A DNA stretch of 14,673 bases from Anammoximicrobium sp032229885 (lineage in GTDB: Bacteria > Planctomycetota > Planctomycetia > Pirellulales > Pirellulaceae): NCBI GenBank assembly GCA_032229885.1, contig JAVYAJ010000260.1, positions 1-14,673 of the forward strand, given 5' to 3'. Below are positions 7,133 through 14,600 of this stretch, in pieces. Every line of letters begins with the position of its first letter. Position 1 is the stretch's first letter. The translations under genes were made by a program, and so were the position numbers. The notes under the pieces are model-generated. The model saw nothing but the letters and a program-made list of their open reading frames with translations. It did not search any database and was not told the origin of the DNA.

Positions 7133-8329
7133 ATGAGCTCTGGAGTCAATCTCGCAATGGATCACCAGCCGGATCTGGGGCGTGCCGTAGAACTGCTGAT
7201 GCAGTTGCTGCCCATTGCCGGGCGCAGCGGCGAGGAAGCGGCGGTGGCCGAGTACGTTCGTGCGCGGCTCGTCCAGGCCGGCGCTCCCGAATCGGCGCTG
7301 GTGTTCGATACGGCCAACCAGCGAACGCCGCACGGCGGGCAGGTTGGCAACCTCGTGCTGCGTCTGCCGGGCAGTGTCCGCGGCCCGCGGCGGATGCTGT
7401 CGGCGCACCTGGACACGGTGCCGATCTGTCTCGGCGCTCGGCCCGTGCGCGAGGGCGACTTCATCCGCTCGGCAAACCCCGCGGCCGGCGTCGGCGCAGA
7501 CGATCGCGCGGGGGTCGCCGTCGTCCTGAATACGGCGCTCGAGATCCTCGAACGCGGCTTGCCCCATCCGCCGCTCACGTTCTGTTGGTTCGTGCAAGAA
7601 GAGACGGGGCTGCACGGCTCGCGCTGCTTGATAAAACAGGCATTGGGCCAGCCGACGATGGCGTTTAACTGGGACGGCGGATCGGCGGCCAAACTGACGA
7701 TCGGGGCGACCGGCGGCTATCGCCTCGAGATCGACATTCGCGGCGCAGCCAGTCACGCGGGCAATGCGCCCGAGTCTGGAATCAGCGCGATCGCGATCGC
7801 CGCGCTGGCGATCGCCGACCTGCACCGCGGCGGCTGGCACGGCCTGGTCGTCAAGGGTCGCCAACGGGGCGCCAGCAACGTGGGCGTAATCCGCGGCGGC
7901 GACGCCACCAACGTGGTGACCGATCACGTGCAGATTCGGGCCGAAGCCCGCAGCCACCAGCCCCGGTTTCGCCAACGGATCATCGCGCAGATCGAACGAG
8001 CGTTTCGCAACGCGGCGGCCGAGGTGAGGAACGCCGACGGCAAGACCGGCAGCGTCCAGATCGAGGGCCGCCTGGACTACGAGTCCTATCGCCTGGCCAA
8101 AAGTGAACCCTGCGTCCAGGCCGCCGCCGCGGCCGTCCGGGCGATCGGCCGCGAGCCGGAATTGGCGGTCACCAATGGCGGATTGGACGCCAACTGGCTG
8201 GTCCAGCATGGCATCCCCACGGTCAGCCTGGGCTGTGGGCAACTGGCGCCCCACACGGTCCACGACGCGGTGTTGGTCCCCGATTTCGAGGACGCCTGCC
8301 GGGTCGCGCTACGGTTGGCGACGGTCTAG
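7133..8329 (+). CDS. M20-family metallopeptidase, PepT-like
   Basis: A 398-residue cytoplasmic zinc hydrolase of clan MH. The two-metal site is complete: H92 and D94 in SAHLDTVP, the bridging Asp in GADDR (121-125), catalytic E156 and metal ligand E157 in QEETGLHGS, D181 in NWDGG, and H374 in HTVHD near the C-terminus. The dimerisation (lid) domain, about 190-310, starts with GGYRLEIDIRGAASHAG. The layout fits the tripeptidase/PepT-like branch of M20, which trims N-terminal residues from short peptides, but carboxypeptidase or amidohydrolase activity on another substrate cannot be excluded. I chose ATG 7133, where an AGG lies 8 nt upstream and the protein starts at the usual distance from the catalytic domain. 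The frame extends to 6908, but those 75 residues are Arg/Gly-rich, unlike the family, and would contain the likely promoter. It is alone on its strand here. Confidence 0.88.
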   Translation: MSSGVNLAMDHQPDLGRAVELLMQLLPIAGRSGEEAAVAEYVRARLVQAGAPESALVFDTANQRTPHGGQVGNLVLRLPGSVRGPRRMLSAHLDTVPICLGARPVREGDFIRSANPAAGVGADDRAGVAVVLNTALEILERGLPHPPLTFCWFVQEETGLHGSRCLIKQALGQPTMAFNWDGGSAAKLTIGATGGYRLEIDIRGAASHAGNAPESGISAIAIAALAIADLHRGGWHGLVVKGRQRGASNVGVIRGGDATNVVTDHVQIRAEARSHQPRFRQRIIAQIERAFRNAAAEVRNADGKTGSVQIEGRLDYESYRLAKSEPCVQAAAAAVRAIGREPELAVTNGGLDANWLVQHGIPTVSLGCGQLAPHTVHDAVLVPDFEDACRVALRLATV

Positions 8330-8368
8330 CGCGGCCGCGTGGCGCGGGCGCCTTGTGCGGCGCGTTCT

Positions 8369-8424
8369 GCCGTCGGCTGGCGATGGCGTCGGCCGACGGC
8401 GGCCCGAACGCGTCGTCTTTTTTT
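8369..8424 (+). terminator. Possible terminator between convergent M20 and phosphoglycerate mutase genes
   Basis: A perfect 9-bp stem, GCCGTCGGC (8369-8377) with GCCGACGGC (8392-8400), encloses a 14-nt loop 39 nt after the M20 stop. A run of seven T follows at 8418-8424, but 17 nt beyond the stem, farther than in a textbook intrinsic terminator. It may still end M20 transcription. Confidence 0.4.
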
Positions 8425-8440
8425 GCGTGGGTAGGCTGCG

Positions 8441-9646
8441 CTAGGCGCCGTATTTGCCCAGCCGGCCCGCGTTGGACAGGGCCAGCGTCATCAGATATTT
8501 GGCCTCGAACTGCCCCAAACCACCGCGGAGGCACGTGTTTTCGCCAAAGCTCGTTTGCTCGTCGCAACGGCAGCAGTCCGAAACGAGCAGCGTCGGCACG
8601 CTGTGCCAACTGTGGCTCTTCAAAAACGACGGCGTGCTGTGGTCGCCGGTGACGATCAGCACGGTGGGGTTCAGCGCGGTGATCCGCGGCAAGGCCGCGT
8701 CCAGCTCTTCGATTCGCTTGACTTTGGCGTCAAAGTTGCCGTCCTCGCCCGTGCTGTCGGTGTACTTGAAGTGCAGGAAGAAGAAATCATAATCCGCCCA
8801 GTGCTGTTCGAGCGCATCCATCTGTTCGGCCAGCGTTTGGGCCGTTCCCACGATGTCCATGCCTACCAGGCGAGCCAGCCCTTTGTACATCGGATACACG
8901 GCGATCGCCGCCGCCCGCAGCCCGTACACTTCCTGATAGGACGGCAATCGTGGCTTGGCGGCAAATCCGCGCATGGTGTGAAAGTTGGCTTTGGGCTGAT
9001 CCGCCAGGATCTGTTTGGCCTGAGCCAGAAAGGCCTTGGCCACCTCGACGGTCTTCTGGCTGCCCGGATCGTCGGACATCGGGTCCAGCGGCGGAACGCC
9101 CGTGGCCTGCGGATCCGTATCTTTGACGTGCTCGCCCAGCCCCGGACCACGAAACACGACGACGAACCGATGCTCTTTGACGGGCTCGACGAACACCTCG
9201 ACGCCCGGGATCGCGATCTGCCGCAGTCTGATCGCCAACGGCGCGCTTTCCTCCGTCGAGATTCGTCCGGCCCGTCGATCGGTGATGTTGCCCGCCGCGT
9301 CGACCGTGCAAAAGTTGCAGCGGACCGCGACGTCGCCATGCTCCAAGGCAAACCCGATCCCCGTGGCCTCGAGCGCGCCGCGGCCGATCACGTATTTCAG
9401 CGGATCGTAACCGAACAACCCCAGATGGCCCGGACCGCTGCCCGGGGCGATTCCGGGAACGACCGGAATGCTGGATCCCAGCACGCCTCGCGCAGCCAAT
9501 GCGTCCAAGTGGGGCGTGCGAGCCGTCTCGAGCTCGGTCTTGCCGCCCGGCTGCATGGGCAAGCCGCCCAGCCCATCCGCGACCAACATGACGATCTTCG
9601 AGTTATTCTTTACGTGCAATGCGCGCGTCAAATCGTGGATGTCCAT
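8441..9646 (-). CDS. apgM: 2,3-bisphosphoglycerate-independent phosphoglycerate mutase, archaeal type
   Basis: A 401-residue enzyme of the alkaline phosphatase superfamily, converting 3-phosphoglycerate and 2-phosphoglycerate in glycolysis and gluconeogenesis. ADGLGG (23-28) holds the first metal-binding Asp. GSGPGHLGLFGYDP (69-82) is the family signature with S70 as the likely phosphorylated nucleophile. HFKYTDSTGEDGNFDAK (292-308) and GDHSTP (334-339) with the nearby HSWH (345-348) supply the remaining metal ligands. Length fits the archaeal-type (aPGM) family of about 400-430 residues rather than the 510-residue bacterial GpmI. C358, C359, C361 and C372 cluster near the C-terminus; I believe similar cysteines occur in bacterial relatives. 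ATG 9646 is chosen because AAGGA (9657-9661 on this strand) is 10 nt upstream; the frame extends to 9709 without support. It is divergent from pgi, so two glycolytic enzymes share a control region. Confidence 0.92.
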   Translation of the reverse strand: MDIHDLTRALHVKNNSKIVMLVADGLGGLPMQPGGKTELETARTPHLDALAARGVLGSSIPVVPGIAPGSGPGHLGLFGYDPLKYVIGRGALEATGIGFALEHGDVAVRCNFCTVDAAGNITDRRAGRISTEESAPLAIRLRQIAIPGVEVFVEPVKEHRFVVVFRGPGLGEHVKDTDPQATGVPPLDPMSDDPGSQKTVEVAKAFLAQAKQILADQPKANFHTMRGFAAKPRLPSYQEVYGLRAAAIAVYPMYKGLARLVGMDIVGTAQTLAEQMDALEQHWADYDFFFLHFKYTDSTGEDGNFDAKVKRIEELDAALPRITALNPTVLIVTGDHSTPSFLKSHSWHSVPTLLVSDCCRCDEQTSFGENTCLRGGLGQFEAKYLMTLALSNAGRLGKYGA

Positions 9647-9745
9647 CGTCCCGCTTTCCTTGGTTTCCGATCGATGACCTTCGCGGCGCGCGGCGATTGC
9701 TCCCGTCATGGAGAACCTTCACCGTGCCGTAGCGTTTGAGCTCCG

Positions 9746-9774
9746 ATTGTCAGGGAAAACCGGCCGTGCGACAA
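9746..9774 (-). promoter_or_regulatory. Candidate apgM promoter
   Basis: On the minus strand TTGTCG (9769-9774) and GACAAT (9746-9751) are spaced by exactly 17 bp, each matching four of six consensus bases. Transcription would start about 95 nt before the apgM ATG. Confidence 0.4.
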
Positions 9775-9852
9775 GCGACCCATCCTGCACGGGGCGAGTT
9801 TTTCGCGCCCATCGCCGTGCGCCCCGCTGGAACGTACTGCCGCGGCGCGATA

Positions 9853-9890
9853 TGTTCAACCCCTGGGCGCGAAGTGTTCAAGGTCTGGGC
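9853..9890 (+). repeat. Tandem direct repeat, possible operator
   Basis: Two 16-bp copies, at 9853-9868 and 9875-9890, begin TGTTCAA and end CTGGGC and differ only in three central bases (13 of 16 identical). They start 22 bp apart, about two helical turns, as expected of a site bound by a dimeric regulator. They lie between the apgM and pgi starts. Confidence 0.45.
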
Positions 9891-10081
9891 CGCCCGCGCG
9901 CTGCCCATAGCTGGCCGGCCAGTCCCGTTATGAAACAAACGCAACGGGTGGATGCCCCGTCACCGTGAACCCGCGTGCGAGCCGACGTCCGAACCCGCAA
10001 GCCGGCCCGGGCGCCGTCACGCAACGCCGCGCGGCCCTATCTGGATTTCGATCACTTTCTTTTGCTTCCTCACACGATGCC

Positions 10082-11509
10082 ATGAGCACCACGAGCGCGA
10101 ATTTGATTGCCTACGATCCATCCGGCGTGTATCTGGACGAGACGAACGTCTCGCCCGCCGACTTTAGCGCCTTGGCGCCCCGACTCGAAGCGGCGCGCCG
10201 CGAGGTCGTGGACGAAGATCTGCGGCTGCTGGCCACGGGGGCCGTGCCGCCGGAGAAAGAGCCGCTGGACGCGGCCTTCATCGAGCTGCCGGAAAAGATC
10301 CTGGCCGCGTACCGCGCCGATCAATCCGGCAGCGAGCTGGGACGGATTCTGCAGACCGCCCGACGGCTGCAGGACGCAGTGGATCGCGTCGTCGTGCTGG
10401 GCATCGGCGGATCGTACATGGGCGCGCGTGCGTTGATGGAGGCCTGCTGCGAACCGTACTTCAACGAACTCGACCGGGCCCAGCGCGGCAGCCGCCCGCG
10501 GCTCTACTTCGAAGGCAACAACGTCGACAACGACGCTTCGCAGGGCCTGCTGCGGCTGTTGGGCCAGGGCCGCCCGACCCAGCGCGTCGAAGACCGCTGG
10601 GCGATCGTCGTGATCAGCAAGAGCGGCGGGACGCTCGAGACGGCGGTCGCGTTTCGCCAGTTCCTGGCCGCGCTGCGCCAGTCGGTCGATGGCGATGCGA
10701 GCCGCCTGGCCTCGCTGGTCGTGCCGGTGACCGGGACCCGCGGAAAGCTGTTCGACCTGGCGACGGCCCTGGGCTGCCCCGAGCGGTTTCAGGTGCCCGA
10801 GGGCGTGGGCGGCCGCTTTTCGGTTCTGTCCGCCGTCGGCCTGCTGCCCGCGGCGATTCTGGGCGTGAACGTCGTCTCGCTGTTGGAAGGCGCCGTTGCG
10901 ATGAACGAGCATTTTCGCACCGCCCCGCCCGGCGAGAACGCGGTGCTCGACTATGTCGGGATCAGCCATCTGCTCGAGGGCCGCTACGGCGCCACGATTC
11001 GCGTGCTGAACGTGTGGGCCAAATCGCTCGAAGCGGTCGGCCTGTGGTACGACCAACTGCTGGCCGAAAGCCTAGGGAAGGAGCGTTGCGGGGCGACGCC
11101 GATCACCGCCGTGAACACGCGCGATCTGCACTCGCGGGCCCAGCAACACCAGCAGGGGCGGTCGGACAAGCTGTTCACGAACCTGATCACCGACGCGTGG
11201 CGGTGCGATCCGTTGCGCGTCGGGCACAGCGAGTTGGACCAGGATTCGTTGAACGATCTGGCCGACACAACCCTGCCCGAGATCATGGCCGCCGCGATCC
11301 AAGGCACCAACGAAGCCTATCACGGCGACGGGCGGCCCACCGCCGATCTGCGTCTGCCGCAGATCAACGAGTTCTACCTTGGCCAACTGTTCCAGATGTT
11401 GATGCTGGCCACGGTGGTCGAGGGCCGCCTGCTCGGGATCAATCCATACGGCCAGCCGGGCGTCGAGTTCTATAAACAGAACATGAACCGCATCCTGGGC
11501 CGACGCTGA
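10082..11509 (+). CDS. pgi: Glucose-6-phosphate isomerase
   Basis: A 475-residue cytoplasmic enzyme interconverting glucose-6-phosphate and fructose-6-phosphate. VVLGIGGSYMGARAL (104-118) and ISKSGGTLET (178-187) form the first sugar isomerase domain's phosphate-binding loops. GVGGRFSVLSAVGLLP (241-256) is the family signature 1. The catalytic residues are visible: E329 in LLAESLGK, H350 in DLHSRAQ and K465 in GVEFYKQNM near the C-terminus. Length sits between the short bacterial form of about 450 and the 550-residue eukaryote/E. coli form. I chose ATG 10082; homologous sequence begins soon after. An upstream GTG at 9965 would add 39 Arg/Ala-rich residues unlike the family. No Shine-Dalgarno is visible before ATG 10082, and the preceding 35 nt are pyrimidine-rich. 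It is divergent from apgM and convergent with the beta-helix gene 67 bp away. Confidence 0.95.
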   Translation: MSTTSANLIAYDPSGVYLDETNVSPADFSALAPRLEAARREVVDEDLRLLATGAVPPEKEPLDAAFIELPEKILAAYRADQSGSELGRILQTARRLQDAVDRVVVLGIGGSYMGARALMEACCEPYFNELDRAQRGSRPRLYFEGNNVDNDASQGLLRLLGQGRPTQRVEDRWAIVVISKSGGTLETAVAFRQFLAALRQSVDGDASRLASLVVPVTGTRGKLFDLATALGCPERFQVPEGVGGRFSVLSAVGLLPAAILGVNVVSLLEGAVAMNEHFRTAPPGENAVLDYVGISHLLEGRYGATIRVLNVWAKSLEAVGLWYDQLLAESLGKERCGATPITAVNTRDLHSRAQQHQQGRSDKLFTNLITDAWRCDPLRVGHSELDQDSLNDLADTTLPEIMAAAIQGTNEAYHGDGRPTADLRLPQINEFYLGQLFQMLMLATVVEGRLLGINPYGQPGVEFYKQNMNRILGRR

Positions 11510-11576
11510 ACGCGCAACACGGCGCCTGTTTTGGTTCTTACGCGATCGGAGGGGGCGAGCGGCGATTGGCCGGCGC

Positions 11577-14444
11577 TCAACGAGGCGCCGCCGAGCTGAC
11601 GGACGACTCGGCGTGCGCGGCGCCTTCCTGAATGGGCACGAGGCAATTGTCGAAGGCGTTGTCCGGGCCGGCCGCCAGCGGCGTGCGGCCCAATGGGTCG
11701 TCGTGCACCAGCAGGGCGACGCTGCCCGGTTCATCGAAGCCCGCGAACTGGTTGCCGGTGATCCTGAACTGTCCGCGGATCTCGACCGCGACCTTCACAC
11801 CGTCGGTCTCGCCTCGCGACAGGAGGTTATGCGCGAACAGAGCGGTGGGCCCGCCAAAGACGTCGAGGTTCACGAGCTGCAGACAGTTGTTCACGACGTT
11901 GTGGTGGATGTTCCAGTTCAGCCCCTGCGGCGACTGGATCGCGAACGGGACGCCCTGCTTCAAATCGCAGTCCTCCGCCAGGCGGAACACGCCCGCGTCC
12001 GGGTCGAACGCTTCGATTTTCGGTCCCGGTGTGTACGCGGGCGTTCCGGTCGCCCCGTTGCTCGTGGTCCATGTGATTCGACAGCCGCGAAAGCAATGCG
12101 TGCCTCGACGCGGCCACGGCAGCCGGCCGCCCGGCTGGAACGTCCGCGGATCGAGCGCCTCTTCGACGCGGCTTTCGAGATTCAGACCTGCCAAGCCCGT
12201 GGCGCAGCCGCGGATGGTGTTGTCGTGCACGACGACGTTGCGAGCCGGTTCGACCAGCACGATCCCTCTGGCTCGCGGATCGGCTGGGCCGCGGATATAG
12301 ACCTGGTTATCGCTGATCGTCGTGTCGTCGGCCGACGCCAAGATGCCGGTGCGAGCCACAGATTCGTCTCGCACGCACGTCAGGTCGATGGCGTTGCCGG
12401 TGATGATCGTGTTGCCGGCGGGTAGATTTCGTTGGTCGCTGAATCCTTCCGTGGCGATGGCCGAGCTGTTGAAATTGATGAATAGGTTGTTGCTGATGAC
12501 GACGGGCGTCGAACCGGCGGACGAGCGGATCGCGCAGCCGCCGTAAGACGTCTGCTGCTCGAATGTGTTGTGGGCCACGATGTGTTGGCCGGAAGGAAGA
12601 ATGTCGAGCGAGGCGTCGCGCGAGCGGATGTTGCCCATGGCCACGGTGCCGCCGTTGCGGACGTAGTTGCCCACGAACTTGACGAATCGCGACGCGCCCT
12701 CCCAACTACAGCCGCCGACGTTCTCGATGCGACAGTACAGAACGGCCGTGTTCTCGGCATAGTCGTTGTTGTTGAACGCATTGCGGGCACAGTCCGAGAC
12801 CGTACAGTTGCGATAGACGATCGACTGGGTATAGCGGCCGGCGTCGTCGTTGCCTCGGCGGCTGGCGCTGCTGGAATAGAAACATTCGGCCGACATCCCC
12901 GTGGCGTGGCAATCCTCGACCGAGACTCGCTGGGGGCTTTGAATGAGCAGCGCGCTGCAATGTTTTACGTAAAAGCCCCACATGTGGTCGTAGCCGCCGA
13001 CCCGCATGTGCCCCATCTCTCGGCGCTGGGCAAACCCACTGAACCCGCGGAATCGCAGGTTGCGCATCGTGACCGACGTGCCGCCCACGATCGCCAGACA
13101 CGCCCCCTGGCCGCCGCGGATGTCCAGGATCGTGCGCTGCGGGTTTTCGCCCTCGACGGTGATCCCATCGGCCTCGTTCAGTCTCAGGCCGCTGGTCAGT
13201 CGATAACATCCGGACGGAATGAACACGTTCCGGCTCTCGGTCGCCGCCCGGTCGAAAGCTCGCTGGAGCGGCCCGCTGTCGGTGTGCTGGACCACGCACT
13301 GGGCGGCCTCGAGCGGGGCGGGATCGGCCAGCGTCACCGCGTTGCCCTCGACCGCCGTGATGGTGCTGATCAACTGGTCGCGGCCGCTGAAGGAAACCAC
13401 CGCCCGCGTGGTCCAGAAGTCCGGGTTGCGCAGCTTCAGCTTGACTCCGCCACTGAGTTCCTGCCAGTCGCCGGTGACCGGGACCGGGCCTGTCCAGGTG
13501 ATTCCCAGATCGTCGCTCCAGCGAAAGCTGGGTGGCGTCTGGCCGCTGAAATCCAGGAGGTAAACCGTCCAGGGCCCCAGCGTGCCGTCATACCCCTGGG
13601 CTTCGATCTGTTCCTCGAACTTGGCGTCTCCCTGGTCAAGACTTCGTCCCCAGATGCGGCCGTCGGCGATGTGCGGATTGCACTTCGACACGGTCACCTG
13701 CTGGTTGACCCGAAAGTCGCCGATATCGTCCAGCGCGAGCACCTTGGAACCGGCGGTCGTGACGGCGAAGGCCTCGTACTCGGACCCGCTGGCGTCGAAA
13801 TCGTGAACGTTGATCGGCGTCGTAGGTCGCTCGAATGGCCCGATGCGGACATCGTCTACGTCCGTCTGGGCGCCCGCGGGAACCGCCAGGGCGAGCGTGA
13901 CCTTGGAGGTGCCGTCGGGAACCGCATAGACGCCAGACAGCGTGCTCCAACCGTCGGCGGGAACGATCGCCGCGGCGCCGCGGGCCAACGCGCGGTCGGT
14001 CTTGAGCCGGCCGTCGGCGTCGTACTCGTACACCTTCAATTCCAGCGGCCCGCCTCGATAGCGGACCGAGACCTCGTATCCCAGCCCTCGTCGCAGTCCC
14101 GCCCACGGCTGAGCCACGTGGGCTGCCCGCTCCGGCCCCGCGGTGATCCGCAGGAAACGCTGGCCATCCGCCGCGCCTTGGTCGACGATTTCCAACGTGC
14201 CGGGAAACGCCGCCGACAGTGTCCAGTCCGTCGGCGCCGCCAGATCGCTGCGCAGCGCCCACTGTCCTCGATCGTTTGTCGGAGGCGGCGCGGCGAGCGT
14301 CGCCACCGCCTCGAAGCTTGGATTTCTGACCAGCGCGTCGTTTGCTCCAGCGGCCCAGACGATGGTCGGGACGAGCAGCCAAGCCGCGCCGATGCAACCG
14401 GTCCGAATCCCCATGCGCTGCGTTCGATTCGCTCGTTCAATCAT
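11577..14444 (-). CDS. Secreted right-handed parallel beta-helix protein with N-terminal carbohydrate-binding-like domain
   Basis: A 955-residue exported protein. Residues 1-31 are a signal peptide: a basic start, a hydrophobic core at 16-30, and cleavage likely after VWA. Residues about 33-203 form a jelly-roll like CBM4/9 modules, from LVRNPSFEA to TDVDDVRIG. INVHDFDASGS (211-221) resembles the first strand of pectate lyase-type helices, but the capping stretch that normally follows, PLQRAFDRAATESRNVFIPSGCY-like (392-414), comes only after about 170 residues of another domain containing RWSDDLG and GDWQEL. From about 425 to 750 beta-helix coils repeat, with many Asn-rich turns (FNNND, VGNYV, ISNNLF, ITGNAI, ISDNQV, VHDNTI). 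A second insertion spans about 755-842, and coils resume to about 935. Such proteins bind or cleave polysaccharides, as lyases or epimerases; the substrate is unknown. About 19 cysteines in the mature part are notable. The start is firm: GAGGAG (14453-14458) is 8 nt upstream. Confidence 0.85.
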   Translation of the reverse strand: MIERANRTQRMGIRTGCIGAAWLLVPTIVWAAGANDALVRNPSFEAVATLAAPPPTNDRGQWALRSDLAAPTDWTLSAAFPGTLEIVDQGAADGQRFLRITAGPERAAHVAQPWAGLRRGLGYEVSVRYRGGPLELKVYEYDADGRLKTDRALARGAAAIVPADGWSTLSGVYAVPDGTSKVTLALAVPAGAQTDVDDVRIGPFERPTTPINVHDFDASGSEYEAFAVTTAGSKVLALDDIGDFRVNQQVTVSKCNPHIADGRIWGRSLDQGDAKFEEQIEAQGYDGTLGPWTVYLLDFSGQTPPSFRWSDDLGITWTGPVPVTGDWQELSGGVKLKLRNPDFWTTRAVVSFSGRDQLISTITAVEGNAVTLADPAPLEAAQCVVQHTDSGPLQRAFDRAATESRNVFIPSGCYRLTSGLRLNEADGITVEGENPQRTILDIRGGQGACLAIVGGTSVTMRNLRFRGFSGFAQRREMGHMRVGGYDHMWGFYVKHCSALLIQSPQRVSVEDCHATGMSAECFYSSSASRRGNDDAGRYTQSIVYRNCTVSDCARNAFNNNDYAENTAVLYCRIENVGGCSWEGASRFVKFVGNYVRNGGTVAMGNIRSRDASLDILPSGQHIVAHNTFEQQTSYGGCAIRSSAGSTPVVISNNLFINFNSSAIATEGFSDQRNLPAGNTIITGNAIDLTCVRDESVARTGILASADDTTISDNQVYIRGPADPRARGIVLVEPARNVVVHDNTIRGCATGLAGLNLESRVEEALDPRTFQPGGRLPWPRRGTHCFRGCRITWTTSNGATGTPAYTPGPKIEAFDPDAGVFRLAEDCDLKQGVPFAIQSPQGLNWNIHHNVVNNCLQLVNLDVFGGPTALFAHNLLSRGETDGVKVAVEIRGQFRITGNQFAGFDEPGSVALLVHDDPLGRTPLAAGPDNAFDNCLVPIQEGAAHAESSVSSAAPR

Positions 14445-14452
14445 GATGACTG

Positions 14453-14458
14453 CTCCTC
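14453..14458 (-). promoter_or_regulatory. Ribosome-binding site fixing the beta-helix start
   Basis: GAGGAG on the minus strand, 8 nt before ATG 14444, is one of the strongest Shine-Dalgarno sites in the window. It decides against the same frame's upstream start at 14663, which would hide the signal peptide behind 73 extra residues. Confidence 0.7.
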
Positions 14459-14484
14459 GTTGGTCTGCGATGTCCTCCGTTCGA

Positions 14485-14600
14485 CCCGCTAAGCATCGTT
14501 CGAGAAACAACTGTCGCACTTGGCACCGCATCGCCCTGATAGCTCGCCAGGCAGGCGCGGGATATCGGACAAGTATTTTCTCGAACGATGCTAACGCGGG
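14485..14600. repeat. Long inverted repeat upstream of the beta-helix gene
   Basis: AGCATCGTTCGAGAAA (14492-14507) and TTTCTCGAACGATGCT (14577-14592) are perfectly complementary over 16 bp. The match continues outward to CCCGC (14485-14489) and GCGGG (14596-14600) with one mismatch and one indel, giving arms of about 23-24 bp around 69 nt of unrelated sequence. It lies 41-156 nt before the beta-helix ATG, within the expected leader or promoter. It could be the terminal repeats of a very short mobile element or a regulatory RNA structure; no transposase is present. Confidence 0.6.

Larger units (their letters stand above)
9647..10081. promoter_or_regulatory. Divergent control region between apgM and pgi
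   Basis: A 435-bp gap that must contain both promoters. It holds a candidate apgM promoter (9746-9774), a two-copy 16-bp direct repeat (9853-9890) and a perfect 12-bp palindrome, CTGGCCGGCCAG (9911-9922). No convincing pgi promoter was found. The frame of pgi is open to a GTG at 9965, but that stretch lacks a start signal. Confidence 0.5.

Noticed and set aside
6929..8263. 444-codon minus-strand frame antisense to the M20 peptidase
   Set aside because: The M20 metal ligands are all on the plus strand; the antisense product has no recognisable motif.
8555..9739. 394-codon plus-strand frame antisense to apgM
   Set aside because: The apgM strand carries all family motifs; the antisense translation has none.
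9831..9856. GGAAC and GTT elements before pgi resembling an ECF sigma factor promoter
   Set aside because: The spacing between them is about 20 bp, longer than the 16-17 bp typical of ECF promoters.
12570..14492. 640-codon plus-strand open frame antisense to the beta-helix gene
   Set aside because: A shadow produced by GC-rich codons; its translation is Arg/Asp/Val-rich with no domain, while the opposite strand has a signal peptide, domains and a strong ribosome site.
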